Part shown: positions 36,001 through 46,383 of the stretch, piece after piece
Numbering within the stretch: position 1 is the first letter of the stretch
Layout: each line of letters starts with the position of its first letter
Source: Streptacidiphilus jeojiense
GTDB lineage: Bacteria; Actinomycetota; Actinomycetes; Streptomycetales; Streptomycetaceae
Assembly (NCBI RefSeq): GCF_000719095.1
Contig: NZ_JOEH01000022.1
Coordinates: forward strand, 112,709 to 176,708
DNA length: 64,000 nt
Direction of reading: 5' to 3'
Program-made: the position numbers and the translations under genes
The notes under the pieces: model-generated
Told to the model about the DNA's origin: nothing
Database searches by the model: none
Seen by the model: only the letters and a program-made list of their open reading frames with translations

Positions 36001-38018
36001 TCGTTCTCGGCCCGGCCGGTCCAGGCGGCGGCGAAGGCCTCCTGGAAGCGGTCCCTGGCGTCCTCGTTGACCGTGCTGGCGACGTCGGCCGGCAGCCGCA
36101 GGCCGAAGTCGTAGACCCAGGCGACGGTGGAGTCGCTGCGGCGCAGCTCGTACGGGTGCTCGTCCAGCACCTCGACGCCGAGCCGCTGCAGCACCGGCAG
36201 CACGTCGCTGAGCGAGACCGAGCCGCCGACCCAGTAGATCTTGAAGCGGCGTTCGCCCTCGGCGGCGTCCACCGGCTGGTAGAGGTTCAGCCGGAAGTCG
36301 GTCGGGCCGGTCAGCAGCTCCAGCTGGCGCAGGTCGGCGACGGCGGTGGCCGGGGTGAAGTCGGCGCGGTAGCCGTCCGGGAAGGCGTTGGCGTAGCGGC
36401 GCGACGCCTCGGCGGCGCGCTCCTCGCCGCACTCGCGGACCAGCACCTCGCCGAAGCCGTCCATCCAGGAGCGGGCCGCCTCGGCGAGCTTGGCCTCCAG
36501 CCGCTCGACGTCGGAGTCGGAGAGCTTGGGCAGCTCGCTGCCCGGCTCGACCCGGACCACGAAGTGCAGCCGGGCCAGCACCGACTCGGTGTTCCAGGCG
36601 GTGTAGTCGATGGCGGTGCCGCTGAGCTCCTTCATCAGCAGGTCCATCAGCCGCAGCCGGACCCGGGTGGTGTAGCGGTCGCGCGGCAGGTAGACCAGCG
36701 CGGAGAAGTAGCGGCCGTACTCGTCCTGGCGCAGGAACAGCCGCAGCTTGCGGCGCTCCTGCAGGTAGAGCACGCTCAGTGCGACCGAGAGCAGCTCGTC
36801 GGCCGGGGTCTGGAACAGCTCGTCGCGGGGGTAGGTCTCCAGGATCTGCACCAGGTCGCGGGCGTCGTGGCTCTCGACGGTGAAGCCGGACTCGGCGACC
36901 ACCTGCTGGACCTTGCGGCGCACCACCGGGATGCGGTTGACCGACTCGGTGTAGGCGGCGGCGGAGAGCAGGCCGAGGAAGCGGCGCTCGCCGACGACAT
37001 TGCCCTGCGCGTCGAACTTCTTGACGCCGACGTAGTCCAGGTAGGACGGGCGGTGCACGGTGGAGCGGCTGTTGGCCTTGGTCAGCACCAGCAGCTTCTT
37101 CTCCCGGGCCTTGGCCCGGGCCGGGGCGGTCAGCCGGCCGAAGGAGGCGGAGGCCATCGTGTCGCCGGCGTGGGCGTCCGCGCGCGGGTCCGAGCGCAGC
37201 ACGCCGAGGCCGGTGCCGGGCAGGGCCTGCAGCAGGTCCTCCCCGTCCGGGCCCTGCACCAGGTCGTACTCGCGGTAGCCGAGGAAGGTGAAGTGGTCGG
37301 CGGAGAGCCAGCGCAGCAGCTCCTGCGCCTCCTCCACCTCCTGGGCCGGCAGTTCCTTGGGCGGCTCGGTGCCCAGCTCGTCGGCGAGGCGCAGCGCGCC
37401 GTCGCGCATCTTGCCCCAGTCCTCGACGACCTCGCGGACGTCGTTCAGGACCCGGCGCAGATCGGCCTCGATGGCGCGCAGGTCCTCGCGGTCGGTCTCC
37501 CGGTCGATCTCGACGTGCATCCAGGACTCGAGCTGGGCGTCCTGCGGCTGGTCGGCGCCGGCGGCGTTGCAGGCGTCGGTGTCCAGGATCTCCAGCAGCC
37601 TGCCGGTGATGTCACGGCGGACCAGCAGCTGAGGGTGGATCACCACGTGGATGGCGCGATTCTGACGGGTCAGCTCATTGGTCACCGAATCGACCAGGAA
37701 GGGCATGTCGTCGGTGACGATCTCGACCACGGTGTGGCCGCAGGACCAGCCGTTCTCCTCGACCGAGGGGGTGGAGACCCGGACCTCGGCGGTGCCCTGC
37801 GGTCTGCGGGCGGCGAGGCGGTGGTGCGAGGCCGCGGCGCCGTAGACGTCGACCGGGTCCCGGTCGAGCAGGTCCTCGGGGGCGGTGTGCAGGTAGTAGT
37901 GCTTCAGGTAGGAGGCGAGCGAGCCGCCGGCTCCGTCGCCGAACTCCGTACCGGAGTCTCCCTGGACTGTCGCCTTGCTGAGCAGTTCGGCCTTCGCCGC
38001 GTCCAGCTGGGTCTGCAT
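33057..38018 (-). CDS. gdhB: NAD-specific glutamate dehydrogenase, large (180 kDa) type
   Basis: 1653 residues from ATG 38016-38018, with CAGGAG ten bases upstream. This size and pattern fit the 180-kDa NAD-GDH class first described in S. clavuligerus (Bac_GDH). The N-terminal half has regulatory ACT-like segments ([20 protein letters not shown] near residue 110). The catalytic part contains [33 protein letters not shown] (about 866-878) and [19 protein letters not shown]. It deaminates glutamate to 2-oxoglutarate and serves glutamate breakdown. The P5C dehydrogenase gene directly upstream makes glutamate from proline, so the two would act in sequence. Confidence 0.95.
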   Translation of the reverse strand: [1653 protein letters not shown]

Positions 38019-38281
38019 GGCTATCTGGCTCCTGTCGCGCGCCGTTGCGTGACTCGGTGGTGTGCGTAGGTCTGGCATCCCGCCGGGTCTGTCCGTATCC
38101 TCCCGCATGTCCGGATGAGGATGCGAACCGCCCGGCGAAATCCCGCCTTTCGCGAGGTTTCCCAGCGAGCCTAACTGGGGTAAGAGACCCTGTCAGGGGC
38201 CGGAACGGTGCACTGCGTCAGGAACATTGGTCCCTCCTGTACGAGTTGTCCAACCCGCCCCGCCGGCGCCCGGCGGCTGCT

Positions 38282-39907
38282 CTAGAGCATGTGCGGGTAG
38301 CGGTAGTCGGTGGGCGGCACGAAGGTCTCCTTGATGGACCGGGTGGAGGTCCAGCGCAGCAGGTTCTGCGCCGATCCCGCCTTGTCGTTGGTGCCCGAGG
38401 CTCGCGCGCCGCCGAAGGGCTGCTGGCCCACCACCGCACCGGTCGGCTTGTCGTTGACGTAGAAGTTGCCCGCGGCGAAGCGCAGCCGTTGCGCCGCTAC
38501 CGCGATCGCGGCCCGGTCCCGGGCGATGACCGCACCGGTCAGGGCGTAGGGGGCGACCGACTCCAACTGGTCCAGGGTCTGCTCCCAGCGGCCGTCCTCG
38601 TAGACGTGGACCGCCAGGACCGGACCGAAGTACTCGGTCGAGAAGATCTCATGGCGGGGGTCGGTGGAAATGATCACAGTGGGGCTGACGAAGTATCCGA
38701 TGGCGTCGTCGCAGTGGCCGCCGGCCACGATGTCCAGGCTGTGGTCGTTGCGTGCCCGGTCGATGGCGTCCTTGTTCTTCGCGTAGGCCCGGGCGTCGAT
38801 CAGCGCGCCCATGAAGCTGGAGAAGTCGGTGACGTCGCCGACGGTCAGAGCGCGCACCTCGGCCAGGAAGTCGTCCTTCATCAGCCGCCACAGGCTGCGC
38901 GGGATGTAGGCGCGCGACGCCGCCGAGCACTTCTGCCCCTGGTACTCGAACGCCCCCCGCACCAGCGCGGTGCGCAGCACCGCGGGGTCGGCGCTGGGGT
39001 GCGCGACCACGAAGTCCTTGCCCCCGGTCTCGCCGACCAGCCGGGGGTAGCTGCGGTAGCCGGAGATATTGGCGCCGACGGTCCGCCACAGCTGCTGGAA
39101 CGTCCCGGTCGAACCGGTGAAGTGGATCCCGGCCAGGTCCGGGTGGACCAGCGCGACCTGCGACAGCGCCTGGCCGTCGCCGGTCACCAGGTTGATCACA
39201 CCGGGCGGCAGCCCGGCCTCCTCCAGCAGCCGCATGGTGTACCAGGCCGACAGGGTCTGCGTGGGCGAGGGCTTCCAGACCACCGTGTTGCCCATCAGCG
39301 CCGGCGCGGTGGGCAGATTCCCGGCGATGGCGGTGAAGTTGAAGGGGGTGACGGCGCAGACGAAGCCCTCCAGCGGCCGGTGGTCGCTGCGGTTCCACAC
39401 CCCCGGACTGCTGACCGGCTGCTCTGCCAGGATCTGCCGGGCGAAGTGGACGTTGAAGCGCCAGAAGTCGACCAGCTCGCAGGGCGCGTCGATCTCCGCC
39501 TGCTGCACGGTCTTGGACTGGCCCAGCATGGTGGCCGCCGCGACGGTCTCCCGCCAAGGCCCGGCCAGCAGGTCGGCGGCGCGCAGGAAGACCGCCGCCC
39601 GGTCGTCGAAGGACAGCTCCCGCCAGCCGGGGGCCGCCGCGAGCGCGGCGTCGACCGCGAGTTGGACGTCCTCCCGGGTGGCGTTGCCCAGCACGCCCAG
39701 CCTGGCCGCGTGGTGGTGCGGCTGGACCACCTCGATGCGTTCGCCGCCGCCCATCCGCTGCACCCCGCCGACGGTCATCGACAGCGTCGCGTACTCCCCG
39801 GCGAGCTGCCCGAGTCTGGACTCGATCCGGGCCCGCTCGGGACTGCCGGGGGCGTACCCGTGGATCGGCTCGTTCACGGGCAGCGGTACCTGGGTGACAG
39901 CGTCCAT
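38282..39907 (-). CDS. pruA: L-glutamate gamma-semialdehyde (P5C) dehydrogenase
   Basis: 541 residues from ATG 39905-39907. It is an aldehyde dehydrogenase of the P5CDH group 1: VCAVTPFNFTAIAGNLPTAP, GNTVVWKPSPTQ, FTGSTGTFQQLW, the general-base Glu in LVGETGGKDFVVAH, and the catalytic Cys in FEYQGQKCSAASRAYIP. The enzyme oxidises glutamate semialdehyde to glutamate with NAD, the second step of proline breakdown. No proline dehydrogenase gene is in the window. It lies 263 bp upstream of gdhB in the same direction. Confidence 0.95.
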   Translation of the reverse strand: MDAVTQVPLPVNEPIHGYAPGSPERARIESRLGQLAGEYATLSMTVGGVQRMGGGERIEVVQPHHHAARLGVLGNATREDVQLAVDAALAAAPGWRELSFDDRAAVFLRAADLLAGPWRETVAAATMLGQSKTVQQAEIDAPCELVDFWRFNVHFARQILAEQPVSSPGVWNRSDHRPLEGFVCAVTPFNFTAIAGNLPTAPALMGNTVVWKPSPTQTLSAWYTMRLLEEAGLPPGVINLVTGDGQALSQVALVHPDLAGIHFTGSTGTFQQLWRTVGANISGYRSYPRLVGETGGKDFVVAHPSADPAVLRTALVRGAFEYQGQKCSAASRAYIPRSLWRLMKDDFLAEVRALTVGDVTDFSSFMGALIDARAYAKNKDAIDRARNDHSLDIVAGGHCDDAIGYFVSPTVIISTDPRHEIFSTEYFGPVLAVHVYEDGRWEQTLDQLESVAPYALTGAVIARDRAAIAVAAQRLRFAAGNFYVNDKPTGAVVGQQPFGGARASGTNDKAGSAQNLLRWTSTRSIKETFVPPTDYRYPHML

Positions 39908-39920
39908 ACGTCCTATGCTG

Positions 39921-40577
39921 TCATGATTTGACCAGGTCCTGGGCATATCCGACAGCCTCGGCCAGGGTGTCGGCGACCGGCACGCCGACCCGCTCCAGCT
40001 CCGACCGCGCGTGCGAGCCGCCGCTGAACAGCACCGCGTGCGCTCCGACATGGGCCGCCGCGAGCGCGTCGTCGACCACGTCGCCGATGAGCACGGTGCG
40101 GGACGGGTCCACTCCCTCGGCCTGAATGGCCGCCAGATGCCGGACCAGGTGCTCGGCCTTGCCGCTGACGCCGCTGCTGGCGGCCCGGCCGTCGACCCGT
40201 ATGAAGTGCCGCTCCACACCGAGCCGGCGCACCAGTGGGACCAGGTCGGCGTGGGTGTACATGGACAGCAGCGACTGCGACCCGGACCATCCGGCCAGGG
40301 CCTCGGCGGCCCCCCCGGTCAGCCGGCAGCCGTCCCTGAGCGCCTCGTAGTGGCGGTGGAAGCGGGCGTCCATGACCACCCACTCCTCCGCGGTCGGGGT
40401 CCGGCCCATCACCTGCTCGTAGAAGCCGATGACCGGGACCTGGTACTGCTCGCGGTACTGCTGGACGGTGAGTGGGGCGAGTTGGATCGCGGCGAAGGCG
40501 GCGTTGCTCGCCTCCACCACCACCTCGATGTCGTCGAAGAGCGTGCCGTTCCAGTCCCAGACGATGTGTGCGCGCAT
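39921..40577 (-). CDS. HAD-family phosphatase
   Basis: 218 residues from ATG 40575-40577. HAD motif I reads IVWDWNGTLFDD: the first Asp is present but the second is Asn, a variant seen in some streptomycete HAD proteins and possibly affecting proton donation. Motif II is LLSMYTHAD, motif III Lys is in GVSGKAEHL, and motif IV is VLIGDVVDDALAA. The layout is phosphoglycolate-phosphatase-like with an alpha-helical cap (residues 20-90). Substrate unknown. It precedes pruA with a 13-bp gap and may be cotranscribed. Confidence 0.88.
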   Translation of the reverse strand: MRAHIVWDWNGTLFDDIEVVVEASNAAFAAIQLAPLTVQQYREQYQVPVIGFYEQVMGRTPTAEEWVVMDARFHRHYEALRDGCRLTGGAAEALAGWSGSQSLLSMYTHADLVPLVRRLGVERHFIRVDGRAASSGVSGKAEHLVRHLAAIQAEGVDPSRTVLIGDVVDDALAAAHVGAHAVLFSGGSHARSELERVGVPVADTLAEAVGYAQDLVKS

Positions 40578-40635
40578 GGCCGCACGGTACCCGGCGACTC
40601 CGACAACCGGGGAGGCGGGACGTTCCCCAGCGCGG

Positions 40636-41151
40636 TCAGGCCAGCAGGCCGGGGATCTCCTGGGTCGCGAACCAGAGCAGCTCGTGGTCCTCGGCGCCGT
40701 CCACGGTGAACCTGGCGTCCTCGTCCCCGGTGTCCGCGGCGGCCACCGCTGCGGCGGCCGCCGCGACGTCCTCGCGGACCTCGGCCTCGTCGGCGTCGGC
40801 GTGCACCGCGGCCGCCCTGGCCAACGGCGGGGCCTCGGACAGGGACACCGCGCCGAGGGCGGCGGCGTCCGCGTGCTCGGCGTCGTTCTGCAGCGCCACG
40901 GCGCCGTCCGGCACGTCCAGGGCGACGACCACCCGGCGGCGCGGAGCCGCGCCGTCCGCGGCGAGCAGGCGCAGCGAGGACTGGGCGGCGCGCACCAGGG
41001 CGGCGTACTCCAGTTCCTCGATGTCGTCGCTGAGGTACCACTCGCGCAGCGCCGGGGTGACCGCGTAGGCCCGCAGCGGCAGCGGCCCCAGGCTTCCGTC
41101 GGCGTGCGCCTGCGCCAGCGCGTGCAGGGTGGTGGGGACGTACACGCGCAT
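40636..41151 (-). CDS. DUF6912 family protein
   Basis: 171 residues with CCGGAG six bases upstream of the ATG. It opens MRVYVPTTLHALAQAHADG and contains YAVTPALREWYLSDDIEELE, the signature of a conserved actinobacterial family of unknown function. The C-terminal half is rich in Ala/Asp/Glu. It lies 58 bp upstream of the HAD gene. No motif suggests an enzyme activity. Confidence 0.82.
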   Translation of the reverse strand: MRVYVPTTLHALAQAHADGSLGPLPLRAYAVTPALREWYLSDDIEELEYAALVRAAQSSLRLLAADGAAPRRRVVVALDVPDGAVALQNDAEHADAAALGAVSLSEAPPLARAAAVHADADEAEVREDVAAAAAAVAAADTGDEDARFTVDGAEDHELLWFATQEIPGLLA

Positions 41152-41458
41152 GGGGCACTCCGGTCGACGGTGGGGTGGGACCGGCGTCCAGCATATGCGG
41201 CCGGACCACCGGAGCCGCGCAGCCGGGCCTTCCCCACGAATGCCTGCGGAGAGTCACCGATCGAGTGGGCTTTGACTGCGCTGCGTGACCGGCCGCGGGC
41301 CGGCGGAATCGGCGTCCTCCCAGATCAGGCCCGTTTGCTCACTCGGATAGGTGAACTTCGCCGGAGCCTCCGGGGCCGCGGCGGGAGCCTTGTCGCTGTC
41401 GGTGGCAGCCGATACCACTGGCCTCACGCACACCACCGCGAGTCAAGGGGGTACGGGC
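41152..41458. other. Divergent intergenic region (DUF6912 / Rv3235-family)
   Basis: 307 bp. TTGACT occurs at about 41270 on the plus strand and could be a -35 box, but no -10 match at the right distance is convincing. A 60-codon minus-strand frame inside it has no family resemblance. A ribosome-like AGGGGG lies at the right end. Confidence 0.35.
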
Positions 41459-41896
41459 ATGGTCGACACTGCGACCACCGGGGTCAGGATCGGGCGGGTA
41501 CACGGGCTCGGAGCGGTCAGGGCCAGACACTGCGGCCCGATGCCCACCCGTACCGGGCACAACACGCTGGCACGGCACTACGCGGTACGGCTGCTGGAGG
41601 TGCTCAGCGGGCACCGGGTCTGCGACCAGCTCGCCGCGCTGGCCACCGAGGAGGTCTACGACGACGTCAGGACACTGGTCCGGCGGCGCTCCCTGCACGG
41701 CCCGGGGCCGGGCGGCGCGCGTCCGGTGCTGCGGCGGGTCTTCGACGACTCCCCCGCGCCCGGAGTGCTGGAGGTGACCGCCACGGTCGGGGTCGACGAG
41801 CGGCTGGAGTTCCTGGCCTTCCGGCTGGAGCAGCACCGCACGCCACGGCGCCCGGAACCGGCATGGCGGTTCACCGCCCTGGAGACCAGGTGGTGA
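41459..41896 (+). CDS. Rv3235 family protein (DUF6459)
   Basis: 145 residues from ATG 41459, chosen for the preceding AGGGGG; a longer frame upstream lacks a ribosome site. The core LARHYAVRLLEVLSGHRVCD, LATEEVYDDVRTLVR and the ending PEPAWRFTALETRW are typical of the family, which lies near secA in mycobacteria (Rv3235) and streptomycetes. Function is unknown. The gene is convergent with secA, and its stop codon lies inside the shared hairpin. Confidence 0.82.
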   Translation: MVDTATTGVRIGRVHGLGAVRARHCGPMPTRTGHNTLARHYAVRLLEVLSGHRVCDQLAALATEEVYDDVRTLVRRRSLHGPGPGGARPVLRRVFDDSPAPGVLEVTATVGVDERLEFLAFRLEQHRTPRRPEPAWRFTALETRW

Positions 41897-41905
41897 ACCG
41901 CCATG
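41862..41905. terminator. Inverted repeat between Rv3235-family gene and secA
   Basis: CATGGCGGTTCACC (41862-41875) and GGTGAACCGCCATG (41892-41905) form a perfect 14-bp inverted repeat with a 16-nt loop. It overlaps the plus-strand stop codon and lies 24 bp beyond the secA stop, so it can terminate both genes. Confidence 0.75.
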
Positions 41906-41929
41906 GGGCTGTTCGGAATCCGAGCGGTG

Positions 41930-44692
<2,763 letters not shown>

Positions 44693-44925
44693 GTGGGCTG
44701 GCTCCTTGCCTGGGCTGGCACTGGGCGGTCTGTGCACTTGTGTTCTGCGCACCGGCGATGGAGACGCACCACCGCGTGGCCATCGTATGCGAGGAAACGA
44801 GCGGGTCGGGAGGTCCGTCAGCAGACCAGCTGAGTGTCACTCTCCCGAGGGGGTCGGCCAGTCCGTCCAACAGTGAACAAAACGGACATGAAAAAATCCT
44901 GAAGCAGTCCGTTCGCCGCCTGGGC

Positions 44926-44931
44926 CATAAT
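44926..44931 (+). promoter_or_regulatory. -10 box of a probable leaderless transcript
   Basis: CATAAT ends six bases before the ATG at 44938. No ribosome site is present. This fits a transcript that starts at the A of the start codon. Confidence 0.6.
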
Positions 44932-44937
44932 CTGCCG

Positions 44938-45483
44938 ATGGAACCCGTGATCTTGGAAACACCCCGGCTGATCCTCCGCCCCTTCACCGGCGCCGACCTC
45001 GACGCGATCACCGCGGCCTGCCAGGACGAGGCCATCCAGCGTTGGATCCCGGTCCCGGTCCCGTACACCCGCGAGGACGCCCGCTTCTTCGTCGAGGAGG
45101 TCTGCGCGACCGGCTGGCGCGAGGAGACCCTGTTCAACCTGGGCACCTTCACCCGCGACGGCGGGGAGCTGGTCTCGTCCATAGGGCTGCACCAGGGGCT
45201 GACCCGCCCCAGCGGCGTCGTGGAGATCGGCTACTGGACCGCCAAGGAGCAGCGCGGCCACGGCTACACCGCAGAGGCGGCCACCGCCATGTGCCGCTGG
45301 GCCTTCGGGACGCTGGGCGCGCACCGGCTGGAGTGGCTGGCCGGGGTCGGCAACGAGGGGTCCTGGGCGGTGGCCAGGAAGGTGGGCTTCATCATGGAGG
45401 GCACCGTGCGCTCCCGGATGGACCTGCGCGGAGCGAAGATCGACGGCTGGCTCGGCTCGCTGCTGCCGTCCGACCTGGGCTGA
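44938..45483 (+). CDS. GNAT acetyltransferase (RimJ/RimL type)
   Basis: 181 residues, MEPVILETPRLILRPFTGAD start. ETPRLILRPF is the classic RimJ/RimL opening; the acetyl-CoA loop is EQRGHGYTAEAATAMCRWAF, and the C-terminal NEGSWAVARKVGFIMEGTVR completes the GNAT fold. Family members acetylate ribosomal proteins or small molecules; the substrate here is unknown. A -10 box abuts the start, so the mRNA is probably leaderless. The gene is divergent from secA. Its stop codon lies in a 15-bp tandem repeat. Confidence 0.9.
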   Translation: MEPVILETPRLILRPFTGADLDAITAACQDEAIQRWIPVPVPYTREDARFFVEEVCATGWREETLFNLGTFTRDGGELVSSIGLHQGLTRPSGVVEIGYWTAKEQRGHGYTAEAATAMCRWAFGTLGAHRLEWLAGVGNEGSWAVARKVGFIMEGTVRSRMDLRGAKIDGWLGSLLPSDLG

Positions 45484-45513
45484 CCCGGCTTGGGCTGACC
45501 CGGTTTGGGCTGA
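45477..45513. repeat. 15-bp tandem repeat spanning the GNAT stop codon
   Basis: GGGCTGACCCGGCTT (45477-45491), GGGCTGACCCGGTTT (45492-45506) and GGGCTGA (45507-45513). The unit includes the TGA stop, which is therefore repeated in frame three times. A similar array marks the end of lpqB. Confidence 0.85.
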
Positions 45514-45531
45514 GGGATCGACTGCCGGGGA

Positions 45532-46383
45532 TCAGCAGGCCTGTCGCCAGGCGTCCAGGGCCAGGTGCTTGCGCAGGGCGCTGAACCCGAGCCGTCGGGC
45601 CTGCGGGCAGAAAGCAGTCGTGGGCAGGTTGTACTCGGCCTCGAAGACCGCTTTGCCCCGCTCGACGAACGGCGTCAGCTGATCGCACTCGCGGTACTCG
45701 GCGCACTGCTCGTTCACCGCGAAATCGAAGTCGCCGACCAGTTGCGGCACCTGGTCGAGGTCGTTCTTGAGGCCGACCGCCAGCCCCCTGGCATGGGCCA
45801 GCCCGGCGACCATGCGGTTGAAGGCGAGCTGGTCGGCCGCGGTGAGCGGGAACCCGCTGTCGTTCTGGTAGCCGTCGACGTTGTCCGGCTCCACCGCGTC
45901 GAAGCCCTTGCTGCGGCAGAGGTCGAACCGCCTGCCGAGGATCGGCCGCAGCGTGTCGAGGCGGCGGATGTCCAGCCAGCGCTCGCCCTGCCAGCCGTTG
46001 CCCGAGCCCAGCAGCGACGCGGGGTAGGCGGAACGGTCCGGGCGGAAGTCCTCGTAGGCGCCGGCGTTGACGTAGCAGATCACCTTGCGGCCCTTGGCGT
46101 GCAACGCGGCCACCACGGCCGCGCTGGTGTCGAAGCCGTCGATGTCGTACACCGCCGCGTCCACGCCGGTGTCCACGGTGCCGCTGAGCTGCCACTGCCA
46201 GCTGGTGCCGGGGGTCGGCTGCCAGCGGGCGCCGGAACCGGGGCTGGTGCTGGAGCTGGGAGCCGTGTCACCGGAACCAGGAGGGCGGGTCGGCTGTCCG
46301 CCCGTCCCACCCGAGGTGCAGCCGGCCAGGGCCAGCAGCAGCGCCGCGGCGGCGACGGCCGGCCCGGTCCGGGTCCACCTCAC
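45532..46383 (-). CDS. GH114 endo-alpha-1,4-polygalactosaminidase lipoprotein
   Basis: 283 residues from GTG 46381-46383, which overlaps the previous gene's stop (GTGA); CAGGGGA is just upstream. A lipobox ALAGC places it on the outer face of the membrane. After a Pro/Ser/Thr linker, the GH114 barrel shows DAAVYDIDGFDTSAAVVAAL, VICYVNAGAYEDFRPD, the acid cluster GFDAVEPDNVDGY (Asp167) and NEQCAEYREC (Glu225), which match the catalytic Asp/Glu of Ega3-type enzymes. The enzyme cuts alpha-1,4-linked galactosamine polymers. It closes the exopolysaccharide operon, where it would trim or release polymer. Confidence 0.9.
   Translation of the reverse strand: MRWTRTGPAVAAAALLLALAGCTSGGTGGQPTRPPGSGDTAPSSSTSPGSGARWQPTPGTSWQWQLSGTVDTGVDAAVYDIDGFDTSAAVVAALHAKGRKVICYVNAGAYEDFRPDRSAYPASLLGSGNGWQGERWLDIRRLDTLRPILGRRFDLCRSKGFDAVEPDNVDGYQNDSGFPLTAADQLAFNRMVAGLAHARGLAVGLKNDLDQVPQLVGDFDFAVNEQCAEYRECDQLTPFVERGKAVFEAEYNLPTTAFCPQARRLGFSALRKHLALDAWRQAC

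Noticed and set aside
33240..38069. Very long open frame (about 1600 codons) on the plus strand opposite gdhB
   Set aside because: It mirrors the GC3-rich codons of gdhB, has the Val/Gly/Gln/Arg-rich composition of antisense frames and no recognisable domain.
41254..41436. 60-codon minus-strand frame between DUF6912 and Rv3235-family genes
   Set aside because: No ribosome site of quality, no family resemblance, and it overlaps the upstream region of the plus-strand gene.
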